Source: an uncultured Winogradskyella sp. (GTDB lineage: Bacteria; Bacteroidota; Bacteroidia; Flavobacteriales; Flavobacteriaceae). From it: a stretch of DNA of 64,000 nt. Below, one piece after another: positions 53,714-62,979 of this stretch. The translations under genes and the position numbers were made by a program. The stretch is from the NCBI RefSeq assembly GCF_947501905.1, contig NZ_CANMXL010000004.1, forward strand, positions 62,001 through 126,000. The letters run 5' to 3'. Position 1 is the first letter of the stretch. Every line of letters starts with the position of its first letter. The notes beneath the pieces were generated by a model. The model ran no database searches. It was not told where the DNA came from and was given only the letters and a program-made list of their open reading frames with translations.

Positions 53714-53864
53714 AATATAAAGGTATTAAATATTGAATTTGTTTGAGAGTTTTGATTTGTATTTAACACTTCAAATTACCGAATACATATAAAATCTTAA
53801 AAGTCAAAATGCGTTACTTAGACTTTTTGTTGAGTAAACTCTAGATATAGATGAGTAACAAAAA

Positions 53865-53889
53865 AAAAGCAGCTATAAAAGCTGCTTTT
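53865..53889 (-). terminator. Terminator after the DUF937 gene
   Basis: A 10-bp stem (AAAAGCAGCT / AGCTGCTTTT) with a 5-base loop; on the minus strand it ends in a run of eight T. Confidence 0.8.
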
Positions 53890-53911
53890 AAATATATAAA
53901 GCTAGAAATTA

Positions 53912-54562
53912 CTATCTGCCAAACAATCCGCCTAACAATCCGCCAAGACCACCTTTTTTCTTAGAACCACCTCCAAGTACCATTCCTGCTACATCATCTA
54001 CAATGCTTCCGTCACCATCAGCATCTAAGATTTGTTCTAAGAAACCTTGTTCTTTTGTTCTAGGTCCAGATTGACTTGCGCCACCTAGCAAACCACCAAG
54101 TAAATCACCTAAACCACTTTGAGAACTTACATTATTTTGACGTGACTGCTTACCTAAAACACCCATAAGAATTGGAGCGGCCACCTTTAAAATATTTCCA
54201 ACCGACCCCGCATCAAGTCCTGCTTTTTGACCAATAACTTGTTGTACACCTTGTTGTCTTTGTCCAAGAATGTGTCCTAAAATTTTTGAACCATCAGTTT
54301 TTACTTCTTCGTTTACGCCACCTCCAAAAAGACCGCTTAAGTTATCTAAAATACTACCATCGTGTTTATCATTTAGAGCACCCATCAATCCTTGAGCTCC
54401 TTCAGGAGTTGAAGCATTGCGTTCCATTGCTTTCATTAAAACAGGTAATGCCATTGTTAATACACTACTTGTTTTTCCTTGGTCTGTGTTTGTAGAACCA
54501 GAAACACCACTGATAATTGTTTTTCCTAAATCGCTATTGAGTAAGTCTAAAATTCCTGACAT
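53912..54562 (-). CDS. DUF937 domain-containing protein
   Basis: A 216-aa protein, rich in Gly, Leu and Ser, with the DUF937 pattern: paired helices with ILDLLNSDLGKTIISGVSG at the start and ILGHILGQRQQGVQQVIGQ near residue 93, then VAAPILMGVLGKQ near 132. A DADGDGSIVDDV segment near 180 looks like a calcium-binding loop or acidic linker, and the end is a Gly-Leu repeat (GGLGGLLGGLFGR). No signal peptide. The function of the family is unknown. Confidence 0.88.
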   Translation of the reverse strand: MSGILDLLNSDLGKTIISGVSGSTNTDQGKTSSVLTMALPVLMKAMERNASTPEGAQGLMGALNDKHDGSILDNLSGLFGGGVNEEVKTDGSKILGHILGQRQQGVQQVIGQKAGLDAGSVGNILKVAAPILMGVLGKQSRQNNVSSQSGLGDLLGGLLGGASQSGPRTKEQGFLEQILDADGDGSIVDDVAGMVLGGGSKKKGGLGGLLGGLFGR

Positions 54563-54608
54563 GTTTTTTTAAAGTATTAATTAATAATTAGAGTAACAAT
54601 GTACGAAA

Positions 54609-54634
54609 AAAGTCTCAATGAAAATTGAGACTTT
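54609..54634 (-). terminator. Terminator after the serC-serA operon
   Basis: A perfect 11-bp stem (AAAGTCTCAAT / ATTGAGACTTT) with loop GAAA; on the minus strand it continues into T-rich sequence. Confidence 0.82.
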
Positions 54635-54660
54635 AGTTCGATATTAACAATACTATTTAG

Positions 54661-55617
54661 TTATTTGAGTATGCTTACAATTTGTGAAGCCAATTCTGTA
54701 CCAATTCTGTCTTGAGCTTCATTGGTTGCAGCACCTGTGTGAGGTGTTAAGGATAATGCAGGATTCATTAATAACTGAATTTCTGGCTGTGGTTCTTTTT
54801 CAAATACATCTAATGCAGCTCTAGCAACTTTTCCGCTTTCTATAGCTCTTACAAGAGCAACTTCATTAATAACACCACCACGAGCAGCATTAGCTATAAT
54901 AACCCCATCTTTCATTTGCTTAAATTCAGCTTCATCAATGACATAATTCTTTTGAGCTGGAACGTGCAGTGTTAAGAAATCTGCTTGTTTTAAAACCTCT
55001 TCCTTAGATACTGTTTCTATATTGAAGTTTACTTTCTGTCCATCAAAAAACTCTAATTCTAAGTCTGCAGCATCCATAAAAGGATCAAAAGCTACCACTT
55101 TCATTCCTGCTCCAATTGCAACTTTAGCAGTTGCTTGTCCAATACGTCCAAAGCCTAGAACACCTAAGGTTTTTCCTTTAAGCTCAGTTCCTTTTGCATA
55201 AGACTTTTTCAAAACCTTAAATTTTGAATCACCTTCGAGAGGCATATCGCGATTAGAGTTATGTAAAAAACGTGCTAATCCATAAAAATGTCCAAATACC
55301 AATTCTGCAACAGAATGAGATGATGCAGCAGGCGTATTAATAACATGTAATCCCTTGCTACGCGCATAATCTACATCGATATTGTCCATACCAACACCAC
55401 CACGACCAATTATTTTTAGGCTAGGGCAGTTGTCAATAATATTTTTGCGAACAGTCGTTGCACTTCTAACCAATAGAACTGCGATTTCTTTTTCGTTGAT
55501 GTAATTTTCTAACTGCTCTTGCGCAACAGTTGTTGTTAAGACTTCAAAACCAGCAGTTTCTAATGCGTCTATTCCGCTTTGAGAAACACCATCGTTTGCT
55601 AATACTTTCATTTTCAA
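54661..55617 (-). CDS. serA: D-3-phosphoglycerate dehydrogenase (short form)
   Basis: A 318-aa D-2-hydroxyacid dehydrogenase. It has the Rossmann motif LGVLGFGRIGQATAKVAIG (about residues 149-167) and the catalytic Arg in NAARGGVINE, Glu in DVFEKEPQPE and His in TPHTGAATNEAQ. It lacks the C-terminal ACT domain used for serine feedback in long SerA proteins, so regulation must differ. Position 7 bases after serC supports oxidation of 3-phosphoglycerate in serine biosynthesis. Confidence 0.92.
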   Translation of the reverse strand: MKMKVLANDGVSQSGIDALETAGFEVLTTTVAQEQLENYINEKEIAVLLVRSATTVRKNIIDNCPSLKIIGRGGVGMDNIDVDYARSKGLHVINTPAASSHSVAELVFGHFYGLARFLHNSNRDMPLEGDSKFKVLKKSYAKGTELKGKTLGVLGFGRIGQATAKVAIGAGMKVVAFDPFMDAADLELEFFDGQKVNFNIETVSKEEVLKQADFLTLHVPAQKNYVIDEAEFKQMKDGVIIANAARGGVINEVALVRAIESGKVARAALDVFEKEPQPEIQLLMNPALSLTPHTGAATNEAQDRIGTELASQIVSILK

Positions 55618-55624
55618 TTTATTT

Positions 55625-56689
55625 TTAAGCTTTACTTTCTAATTCACTCATCACTTCAACCAACACTTTTACGCTATCTAAAGTCAATGCATTATACATT
55701 GATGCTCTATAACCACCAACGCTTCTATGTCCATTAAGACCATTAATACCAGCTTCTTTTATCATGGCATCAAAAGTTTCTTTAAGGTTTTCATTTTCTA
55801 ATGTAAAAGTTGCATTCATATGTGAACGATCTTCTTTAACAGAATAACCTTTAAACAATGGATTCAAATCAATTTCAGAATACATTAAGCGTGCTTTCTT
55901 TTCATTTTCTTCTTCAATGGCTTTAATACCACCTAAGTCTTTTAACCATTGCATGGTTAACATAGAAGTATATACAGCAAATACTGGTGGTGTATTAAAC
56001 ATACTGCCTTTGCTGATGTGTACTTTGTAATCCATCATAGACGGAATTTTACGAGACACTTTACCTAAAATATCTTCTTTAACGATAACTAGAGTTGTAC
56101 CGGCTGGACCCATGTTTTTTTGTGCACCAGCGTAGATTAAATCAAATTTTGAAAAATCTAAAGTCCTTGAAAAAATATCACTACTCATATCACAAACCAT
56201 TGGAATTGGAGAGTTTGGAAAGTTCTTCATCTGCGTTCCAAAAATGGTATTGTTAGATGTACAGTGGAAATAATCGTAATCTTCTGGGATATCGTAACCT
56301 TTTGGAATATAATTGAACCCCGCAGTTTTTGAAGAACCAACTTCGTAAATATCGTCGTATATTTTAGCTTCCTTAATGGCTTTATCAGACCATGTTCCTG
56401 TATTTAGGTAACCCGCTCTTTTTTCTAAAAGATTGAGTGCTACCATTAAGAATTGCGAACTTGCACCACCTTGTAGAAACAACGCTTTATAACCTTTACC
56501 TTCTAAACCCAAAAGCTCTAATGCTAGAGAACGTGCTTGCTCCATAACATCAACAAAGGGTTTACTACGATGCGATATTTCTATTAAAGATAAGCCATTA
56601 TCAAAGTCTAAAAGTGCTTCTGATGCTTTTTGTATTACCGATTTTGGAAGTACGCAAGGACCTGCGCTAAAGTTGTGTTTTTTAATCAT
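55625..56689 (-). CDS. serC: Phosphoserine aminotransferase
   Basis: A 354-aa PLP enzyme converting 3-phosphohydroxypyruvate to phosphoserine. Start motif HNFSAGPCVLP, substrate-phosphate region ISHRSKPFVDVMEQA, and the PLP lysine in YAGAQKNMGPAGTTLV near residue 190. The C-terminus has LNGHRSVGGYRASMYNAL, the SerC signature. It leads the serC-serA operon; only 74 bases separate it from the acyl-CoA reductase gene on the same strand. Confidence 0.96.
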   Translation of the reverse strand: MIKKHNFSAGPCVLPKSVIQKASEALLDFDNGLSLIEISHRSKPFVDVMEQARSLALELLGLEGKGYKALFLQGGASSQFLMVALNLLEKRAGYLNTGTWSDKAIKEAKIYDDIYEVGSSKTAGFNYIPKGYDIPEDYDYFHCTSNNTIFGTQMKNFPNSPIPMVCDMSSDIFSRTLDFSKFDLIYAGAQKNMGPAGTTLVIVKEDILGKVSRKIPSMMDYKVHISKGSMFNTPPVFAVYTSMLTMQWLKDLGGIKAIEEENEKKARLMYSEIDLNPLFKGYSVKEDRSHMNATFTLENENLKETFDAMIKEAGINGLNGHRSVGGYRASMYNALTLDSVKVLVEVMSELESKA

Positions 56690-56763
56690 GGTTTCATTTT
56701 TTGACCATTACAAAGGTGGCGATTATATGACTATTTTCCATTAAGAAAATGATAATTTTTAGG

Positions 56764-57810
56764 TTATAATTTCAACAAGAAATCAACAGTATCTACATTA
56801 TCTGCATAATCCCATAATTTGGGTTCTTGAGTTTGTCCAAACAGTATTTCTTCTGCATTAAATCCATTAGCAACAATGCATTGAATGTTTTCTTTTTCCG
56901 ACTCCAATTGCTCTTTTAAAGTAAAAACGTCTTTATACTTTTCATAAAATACTGTTGCTATCGGAGAACCAAAGCTTTTGTCTTCTTTTATCATCAAAAA
57001 GCCATTCTCCAACATATCAAATTCACTCATGATATAGACGGCCTTGTTGTAATCGTAATTATTAGCATATTTGCTTTCGTTAATAATGTCTTTCCATTTA
57101 AAAACAGCATTAAAAAAGGCATCAAAATTATAATCTTCAGGCACATATAGTTTTGAAACATTACGACATCCTAATCCATAATATGTGAAAATATCATCAG
57201 ATAAATCACTAAGCTGCTCATCGGTTTCGTTACCTGTTAATATGGCAATTGAGTTTCTATTTTTCCTTATAATAGATGGTTTGTCCTTAAAGTAATATTC
57301 AAAATAACGTGCAGTATTATTACTTCCGGTGGCTATAACAGCATCATAATCTTCAAGCTTATCTTCTGTAAATGCTATTTTTTCTTTAAAACCAGGTTCT
57401 ACATATTCGAGATATTTAGCTAAATAGGGTAGTAAATGCTTATCGTTTGAGGATTGCTTTACAATGACCTTATGTCCACTAATTAAAACACTCAAAAAAT
57501 CATGAAAACCAACCAATGGAATATTCCCAGCCATAATAATGGCTATGGTTTTGGTTTCTATAGCATTAAAGTTGTAATTGTTTGCCCATTGACTAAGATT
57601 ACTATGAGTTAAGCAATCTGTCCAAGATTGTATTGCAAAATCTAGATTGTTCTTAGTAAACCAACCATTATTCTCTTGAGCTAACTTTAGCTGATGTGCA
57701 AAACCATCAATCAATGCTTTATCAATATCTGCATCATTTGGGGTCTTCGTAAATTGACTTAAAAAATGGCCCAATTTGGCAAAAGCGTTAACTCTTTGTT
57801 GTAATTCCAT
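56764..57810 (-). CDS. Acyl-CoA reductase (LuxC family)
   Basis: I start this at the ATG at 57810 (MELQQRVNAFAKLG), giving 348 aa; the 41-codon extension to 57933 looks non-coding and would overlap the promoter region. The aldehyde-dehydrogenase-like fold shows SWTDCLTHSNL near residue 65, the nucleotide region IATGSNNTARYFEYYF, and the catalytic Cys in YYGLGCRNVSKLYVPEDY. LuxC-type enzymes reduce acyl-CoA or acyl-thioesters to aldehydes; the flavobacterial role is not known. It is divergent from the ferredoxin gene. Confidence 0.88.
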   Translation of the reverse strand: MELQQRVNAFAKLGHFLSQFTKTPNDADIDKALIDGFAHQLKLAQENNGWFTKNNLDFAIQSWTDCLTHSNLSQWANNYNFNAIETKTIAIIMAGNIPLVGFHDFLSVLISGHKVIVKQSSNDKHLLPYLAKYLEYVEPGFKEKIAFTEDKLEDYDAVIATGSNNTARYFEYYFKDKPSIIRKNRNSIAILTGNETDEQLSDLSDDIFTYYGLGCRNVSKLYVPEDYNFDAFFNAVFKWKDIINESKYANNYDYNKAVYIMSEFDMLENGFLMIKEDKSFGSPIATVFYEKYKDVFTLKEQLESEKENIQCIVANGFNAEEILFGQTQEPKLWDYADNVDTVDFLLKL

Positions 57811-57965
57811 ATAAGGTTTGGTAATAATGTGTTTTGGCTTTATTTTTGCAACTGCAAAATTACGGAAACGAAATGAGCAAGAAAAGGTTTGATTTTGATA
57901 AATAAATATGATTTGCGAATTCAATCTGACCAAATAAAAATAGCAACCCCAGATTAAAAAATTAA

Positions 57966-58325
<360 letters not shown>

Positions 58326-58351
58326 GTCGTAAACCATTAAAAATATTTAAG

Positions 58352-58380
58352 AATCCTGAGCTTTGGCTTGGGATTTTTTT
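58352..58380 (+). terminator. Terminator after the ferredoxin gene
   Basis: A 10-bp stem with two G-U pairs (AATCCTGAGC / GCTTGGGATT) and loop TTTG is followed by five further T. Confidence 0.7.
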
Positions 58381-58467
58381 ATGATAAAACATGTAGTTTT
58401 ACGTATTGACTTTGTGTGATTAAAATCTAACTTGACTTATAAGTCATTGTAGTATATTAATAATGAA

Positions 58468-58878
58468 TTACACTTCTAAAATTATACTTGTCTTAGTTGC
58501 ACCGTATTGAGATAGCTTCTCAAGAAAAGCAATAAGATGCCTGTTATTTCTAAAATAACCCAAAACACAAAGGCAATCATCACCAGTTATTCTATCACAG
58601 CTTTGTACTTCCTCCATAGCACGAATGTTGTCTAAAACACCCGATGTTCCAGTTAGTCCTTGATGCATCACTAATGTTATGTATGCTTTTGTCTCTATGC
58701 CTAACTTTTCGTGATTTACCTTTAAAGCATAGCCTTCGATTATACCTTCGTCTTCCATTTGCCTAACACGTTTCCCTATAGCTGGAGCAGATAACCCAAT
58801 TTCTTTTCCAATATTAGCGAAGCTCTCTCTAGCATTGATTTTTAGCATTTCAAGTATTTTTTTGTCTAACATATCCAT
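58468..58878 (-). CDS. Lrp/AsnC family transcriptional regulator
   Basis: A 136-aa regulator. The N-terminal helix-turn-helix is visible in LDKKILEMLKINARESFANIG and LSAPAIGKRVRQMEDEGII, and the C-terminal RAM effector domain holds the usual beta-alpha-beta pattern with SCDRITGDDCLCVLGYF. It is divergent from a three-gene operon (membrane protein, GNAT, PNPOx-like). A palindrome 27-43 bases upstream of its start suggests it represses itself and perhaps that operon. The ligand is probably an amino acid. Confidence 0.92.
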   Translation of the reverse strand: MDMLDKKILEMLKINARESFANIGKEIGLSAPAIGKRVRQMEDEGIIEGYALKVNHEKLGIETKAYITLVMHQGLTGTSGVLDNIRAMEEVQSCDRITGDDCLCVLGYFRNNRHLIAFLEKLSQYGATKTSIILEV

Positions 58879-58904
58879 TTGTAATCGTAATTTTATTATT
58901 ACTT

Positions 58905-58946
58905 ATTCGATATAATCGAATTCAAATATACATTTATTAATTCGAT
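58905..58946. promoter_or_regulatory. Candidate Lrp operator
   Basis: A perfect palindrome ATTCGAT-ATA-ATCGAAT (58905-58921) with a third half-site ATTCGAT at 58940-58946. It lies between the divergent Lrp gene and the operon starting at 59046, a typical place for an autoregulated Lrp site. Confidence 0.6.
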
Positions 58947-58974
58947 TTTAAACTAAAAATGAAATAATGCATTC

Positions 58975-58982
58975 TATATTTG
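58975..58982 (+). promoter_or_regulatory. -7 box of the operon starting at 59046 (TATATTTG)
   Basis: TATATTTG fits TAnnTTTG; the region about 20 bases upstream has no clear TTG. The third operator half-site lies 28 bases before the box, where a regulator could contact polymerase. Confidence 0.4.
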
Positions 58983-59045
58983 TATTGTGATATTTATGCA
59001 TGATAGTTTTTCAACTTTAATTAATCTAACAGAAAAATATAAAAC

Positions 59046-59282
59046 ATGAGTCCATTTTTAATTGATAGTATTGGCTATGCAGCTTTGGTTATTAATCTAT
59101 ATTCTATGTCTACCAAAGGCGAATATAAACTACGTTTAATTTCACTAATCGCGAATATGGGTTACATTTTATATGGTGTATTAATTAGTGCCACACCAAT
59201 AATTGTAGGTTGTACAATTGCTGTATTGCTTCATGGGTATCATATAAGAAGATTACGAATAAATAAGACTAGCAATGATTAA
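59046..59282 (+). CDS. Small membrane protein (YgjV/PQ-loop-like, 78 aa)
   Basis: A 78-aa protein with three hydrophobic segments (about 5-20, 28-45, 46-66). The arrangement IGYAALVINLYSMSTKGEYK, then LRLISLIANMGYILYGVLIS resembles one half of YgjV-like or PQ-loop small-molecule transporters, which would need to dimerise. The assignment is weak. Its last 8 bases overlap the GNAT gene, so the two are coupled. Confidence 0.75.
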   Translation: MSPFLIDSIGYAALVINLYSMSTKGEYKLRLISLIANMGYILYGVLISATPIIVGCTIAVLLHGYHIRRLRINKTSND

Positions 59283-59793
59283 AACAAAAATAGCTACGGA
59301 AGCAGATACAGAAGTTTTAGCACTTCTTGGTCGACTAACATGGGCTGAGTCTCATGGTCATTATATCGAAGATAAAAACGATGTATTAAAATACCTTGAT
59401 GAGAATTTTTCAGTTCTTAAAACGAAACAGAATGTAAGCAGTCCCAAGCAACTTTTCTATATTATTTATGCAGATGATTTACCTGTGGGCTATGCTAAAG
59501 TAGTACTAAACGTGTCAAACGAAAATATTGTATCACAAAACAGTTGCCAATTAGAGCGAATTTTTATCTTAAACGATTTTATACCCTTAAAAATTGGGCA
59601 AAAATTACTAACTTTTGTTGAAGGGCAAGTTAAAAAGCTAAAATTAGATACTATGTGGTTAACTGTTTACATAAAAAACAAAAGAGCTATTAGATTCTAT
59701 GAGAAAAATGAATTTAAAAACATAGGAGAATTAAACTTCCTTGTAAGCGGAAAAGCATATGAAAATATAGTTTTCTCTAAAAATCTTGCTTAA
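59275..59793 (+). CDS. GNAT family N-acetyltransferase
   Basis: A 172-aa GNAT protein. Acetyl-CoA-binding motif A corresponds to LERIFILNDFIPLKIGQKLL (about residues 97-116), followed by VYIKNKRAIRFYEKNEFKNIG (about 137-157). The last strand has VSGKAYENIVFSK. Its place in an operon opposite an Lrp regulator suggests an amino acid or polyamine substrate, which is inference. Confidence 0.88.
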   Translation: MIKTKIATEADTEVLALLGRLTWAESHGHYIEDKNDVLKYLDENFSVLKTKQNVSSPKQLFYIIYADDLPVGYAKVVLNVSNENIVSQNSCQLERIFILNDFIPLKIGQKLLTFVEGQVKKLKLDTMWLTVYIKNKRAIRFYEKNEFKNIGELNFLVSGKAYENIVFSKNLA

Positions 59794-59804
59794 TAACATT
59801 ACAG

Positions 59805-60257
59805 ATGGAACTTACTAAAGAAATAAAGACTTCAATTGATAAAAGTGTACTTTGTTGGTTAGCTACAGTATCAAAAGATAATGAACCTAATGTGTCACCA
59901 AAAGAAGTTTTTAATTATTTTGGAAAAGACAAAATTATTATTGCCAATATCGCTTCACCACAAACAGTTAAAAATATTAAACAAAATGAAAATGTTTGTA
60001 TTAGCTTTATCGATATTTTGGTGCAAAAAGGTTTTCAAATAAAGGGTAAAGCAAAAATCATTAAAAAAATAAATATTGATTTTTTAGAAATGGAGAAGGT
60101 GCTAACAAAAATAGCTGGTGGAGATTTTCCGTTTTCCACTATTACTGAAATTACTATAAATAGCGTTAAACCTATTATCGCACCTAAATACATACTCTAT
60201 CCAGAGACTACTGAAAAAGAACAAATTGAAAGTGCCAGAAAAGCTTATGGATTTTAA
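59805..60257 (+). CDS. Pyridoxamine 5'-phosphate oxidase-like flavin-binding protein
   Basis: A 150-aa split-barrel protein. CWLATVSKDNEPNVSPKEVF (about residues 17-36) is the usual first strand pair with the flavin-contact residues, and ANIASPQTVKNIKQNENVCI follows near 55. It is the general PNPOx-like family, not true PdxH, and may bind FMN or F420-like cofactor. It closes the three-gene operon and has a strong terminator. Confidence 0.88.
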   Translation: MELTKEIKTSIDKSVLCWLATVSKDNEPNVSPKEVFNYFGKDKIIIANIASPQTVKNIKQNENVCISFIDILVQKGFQIKGKAKIIKKINIDFLEMEKVLTKIAGGDFPFSTITEITINSVKPIIAPKYILYPETTEKEQIESARKAYGF

Positions 60258-60303
60258 AACATATAAATATGTTAATCAATATAGTTCGTTAAAATGCGTA
60301 GCA

Positions 60304-60337
60304 AAAATCCCAAACAATTTAATGTTTGGGATTTTTT
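60304..60337 (+). terminator. Terminator after the PNPOx-like gene
   Basis: A perfect 13-bp stem (AAAATCCCAAACA / TGTTTGGGATTTT) with a 6-base loop ends in a T-run. Confidence 0.88.
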
Positions 60338-60350
60338 ATAATTTGCATCT

Positions 60351-60494
60351 ATGAAAAACAATCAAGATGAAGGTTACACTGGTATTTGGAAATACATTGG
60401 TTGTTTTCTAACCCTAGTTGTAGGACTAACATTTCTCGTTATAGCAGTCTTTATACTGAATTTAATATTTCACTTTTGGAATAGTGACTTCTAA
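60351..60494 (+). CDS. Small membrane protein (47 aa)
   Basis: Translating from the ATG at 60351 gives 47 aa: a polar N-terminus (MKNNQDEGYTGIW) and one long transmembrane segment (about 15-42). It overlaps the convergent VWA gene by 4 bases and begins just after a terminator, so it must have its own promoter; only a weak TATAATTTG stretch precedes it. A coherent helix and codon use similar to the neighbours make it plausible. Function unknown. Confidence 0.55.
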   Translation: MKNNQDEGYTGIWKYIGCFLTLVVGLTFLVIAVFILNLIFHFWNSDF

Positions 60495-61657
60495 AGTTCT
60501 TTTTTACTAGCTTGCTTTTTCATCACTTTTAGCACTTCTTTGCTAAAGGACAACTTGCCATTACTTTCTAAGGCTTTTTGTGCTATAAACTCACGCTTCT
60601 TTTTTAAGAGTTCTTTGAGTTTATCATTATCTGCTTTACGTTTGTTAGACATCTCTTTTATAAGACGTTCTTTTTCGGCTAAAGATTTTCCTTTTAGCTC
60701 TTTGGGAAGTTTATCGTCATCAAGCTTATCAAGCTCCAATTTACCGTTATCATAATCATTAATAATTTCCTGAGAGCCATAAGCTACTTTTTGTCCAGCT
60801 TTGCTTTGTTTATAAGCTACTCGAGAGCTGTTAGCAGTACTAGAGCCAGTATCGTATACCGCCATAGACTTTGCTTTTTTATCGTAGTTGTATTCACGCT
60901 CTTCTAATGAACCATAATACATACGTGTATCATCAATATTTCTTGATAGGCTATTAATTTCAAAATCGTAAGGTGTTGCAATCACATAGTCTTGTGCGTT
61001 TTGGTCTAATCTTAAAAATTCGCCATTAGTACATGAAGCCATATTTCTGAAATGAGGTATAGCTTCCAAACAAGCATTTCCTAATTTTATAGTATTAATA
61101 GTAATACCTTTTTTTGCTGCAAGCTTACAGCTTTCGGTATACTCCACATCATCTTGGTAATCCATATGCGGTGGGCAGTCACCAACTACAAAGATGGTTC
61201 TATAAGTTTTTTTATCAGTAGACCATTTCATCTGTGTAATGGCTTCATGTAAGCCTTGATTGACACTTTCTGGAGAATCACCACCGCCAGCGGCAGTAAT
61301 TTTTAAAAGCTCAGTATACGCCTCATCTAAATCTGTAGTCATGGCAATTTGTTTGGTTACAAAACTATCGCCTCGATCACGGTAAAAAACCATGCCCATT
61401 TTTAACGTGTCGATATCACCATCTTGGGCGAGTTCGCTAACAATATCCCAGATTTTTTCTTTGGCAGTACCTATTAATCCGCCCATACTGCCAGTTGCAT
61501 CAAGGCAAAAGACAATTTCGGCATTTTTTGTAGGATGCACACTTTTAGTTTCAATTAAAACTGATACATCTTTACTATTAGATGCTTGAATTTCGTTGGA
61601 GTTTTTACAATTAAGCATAACAATGCTTAGAATAATTAAAGAAATTTGCTTTTTCAT
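60491..61657 (-). CDS. VWA domain-containing lipoprotein
   Basis: I start at the ATG at 61657 (MKKQISLIILSIVMLNC), giving 388 aa with a lipoprotein-like signal and Cys at residue 17. The longer open frame to 62212 runs antisense through ychF and is not credible. A von Willebrand A domain begins at about residue 45 with IVFCLDATGSMGGLIGTA, a DxTGS form of the MIDAS metal site, followed by AAGGGDSPESV. The C-terminal 100 residues are Lys/Asp/Glu-rich and helical. It probably mediates protein contacts in the envelope. Confidence 0.88.
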   Translation of the reverse strand: MKKQISLIILSIVMLNCKNSNEIQASNSKDVSVLIETKSVHPTKNAEIVFCLDATGSMGGLIGTAKEKIWDIVSELAQDGDIDTLKMGMVFYRDRGDSFVTKQIAMTTDLDEAYTELLKITAAGGGDSPESVNQGLHEAITQMKWSTDKKTYRTIFVVGDCPPHMDYQDDVEYTESCKLAAKKGITINTIKLGNACLEAIPHFRNMASCTNGEFLRLDQNAQDYVIATPYDFEINSLSRNIDDTRMYYGSLEEREYNYDKKAKSMAVYDTGSSTANSSRVAYKQSKAGQKVAYGSQEIINDYDNGKLELDKLDDDKLPKELKGKSLAEKERLIKEMSNKRKADNDKLKELLKKKREFIAQKALESNGKLSFSKEVLKVMKKQASKKEL

Positions 61658-61844
61658 GATATTTTGATTTGATGAATTTTCAGCTAAACTAAATGGTGAG
61701 TATGAAATCAAAAACAAATAATGAGTTAAAGAGCACTCCCAATGAGTTATCTTACCTTTTGATTGAGTAATCTCTTTTTGGTTTAAATATTTAAAAACAT
61801 TTTGTTCTAAATGGTTACATTTGCAATCGCAAAAAATACAATAC

Positions 61845-62939
61845 ATGAAAGCTGGAATAGTAGGATTACCAAACGTAGGGAAATCAACCTTATTTAACTG
61901 TCTATCTAATGCTAAGGCGCAAAGTGCAAACTTTCCGTTTTGTACTATAGAACCAAATATTGGTGTGGTAAACGTACCAGACCCAAGATTATCTAAATTA
62001 GAAGAGTTGGTGAACCCAGAAAAGGTGATTCCTGCCACTGTTGAGATTGTAGACATTGCTGGTTTAGTAAAAGGTGCGAGTAAAGGTGAAGGTCTAGGAA
62101 ACCAATTCTTGGCCAATATTCGCGAAACCGATGCTATTTTACATGTATTGCGTTGTTTTGATAATGATAATATTGTCCATGTTGATGGTTCTGTAGATCC
62201 AATTAGAGACAAGGAAACAATTGATATGGAACTACAGTTAAAAGATTTAGAAACTGTAGAAAAGAAATTAGATAAAGTAAAGCGTGCAGCGAAAACAGGT
62301 AATAAAGAAGCACAAGCTGAAGAAGCAGTTTTACTTAAAATAAAAGAAGGTCTTGAAGCAGGAACATCTGTGCGTGCTTTGGAGTTTTCAGATGAAGATT
62401 ATGCAGATTATGTAAAGCCATCACAATTTATTACAGACAAACCAGTGATGTATGTGTGTAATGTCGATGAAGGTGCAGCAATATCAGGAAACACATACGT
62501 CGATAAAGTCAAAGAAACTGTAAAAGACGAAAATGCTGAAGTATTAGTATTAGCGGTTGGTACAGAGGCAGATATTAATGAGCTTGATGATTATGAAGAG
62601 CGTCAAATGTTTCTTCAAGATATAGGTTTAGATGAACCAGGTTCGGCAAAATTGATTCGTTCTGCATATAAGCTTTTAAATCAGCAAACCTATTTTACAG
62701 CAGGTGTAAAAGAAGTTCGCGCTTGGACCGTAAACATTGGTGCTACAGGGCCTCAAGCAGCAGGTGTTATACATACAGATTTCGAAAAAGGATTTATCCG
62801 TGCGGAAGTCATTTCTTATAATGACTATGTATCTTATGGTAGTGAATCTAAAGTAAAAGAAGCTGGTAAAATGCGTGTTGAAGGAAAGAATTACATCGTT
62901 AAAGATGGTGATGTAATGCATTTCTTGTTCAATGTGTAG
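61845..62939 (+). CDS. ychF: Redox-regulated ATPase YchF
   Basis: The ATG at 61845 ([20 protein letters not shown]) is the proper start, giving 364 aa; the ATG-less extension to 61821 is not needed. It is an Obg-family P-loop protein: G1 [10 protein letters not shown]3 [19 protein letters not shown], and an NVDE motif in place of NKxD, which is why YchF prefers ATP. A helical domain is followed by the C-terminal TGS domain with ARAWTV-like segment and [10 protein letters not shown]. It links to ribosomes and oxidative stress. A -7-like TACATTTG lies at 61816-61823. Confidence 0.96.
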   Translation: MKAGIVGLPNVGKSTLFNCLSNAKAQSANFPFCTIEPNIGVVNVPDPRLSKLEELVNPEKVIPATVEIVDIAGLVKGASKGEGLGNQFLANIRETDAILHVLRCFDNDNIVHVDGSVDPIRDKETIDMELQLKDLETVEKKLDKVKRAAKTGNKEAQAEEAVLLKIKEGLEAGTSVRALEFSDEDYADYVKPSQFITDKPVMYVCNVDEGAAISGNTYVDKVKETVKDENAEVLVLAVGTEADINELDDYEERQMFLQDIGLDEPGSAKLIRSAYKLLNQQTYFTAGVKEVRAWTVNIGATGPQAAGVIHTDFEKGFIRAEVISYNDYVSYGSESKVKEAGKMRVEGKNYIVKDGDVMHFLFNV

Positions 62940-62979
62940 ATTTGTGTTGTAACTAAGCACATTTTTAAATGGAAATAAT

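Noticed and set aside
57811..57933. A 41-codon extension of the acyl-CoA reductase
   Set aside because: It contains no family sequence and overlaps the divergent promoter region; MELQQRVNAF at 57810 is a normal start.
61658..62212. A 185-codon N-terminal extension of the VWA protein antisense to ychF
   Set aside because: It mirrors the ychF coding sequence, has no domain, and the ATG at 61657 gives a proper lipoprotein signal.
62937..62944. A TAGATTTG promoter box overlapping the ychF stop
   Set aside because: It matches TAnnTTTG but has no -33 TTG at the right distance and may be chance.
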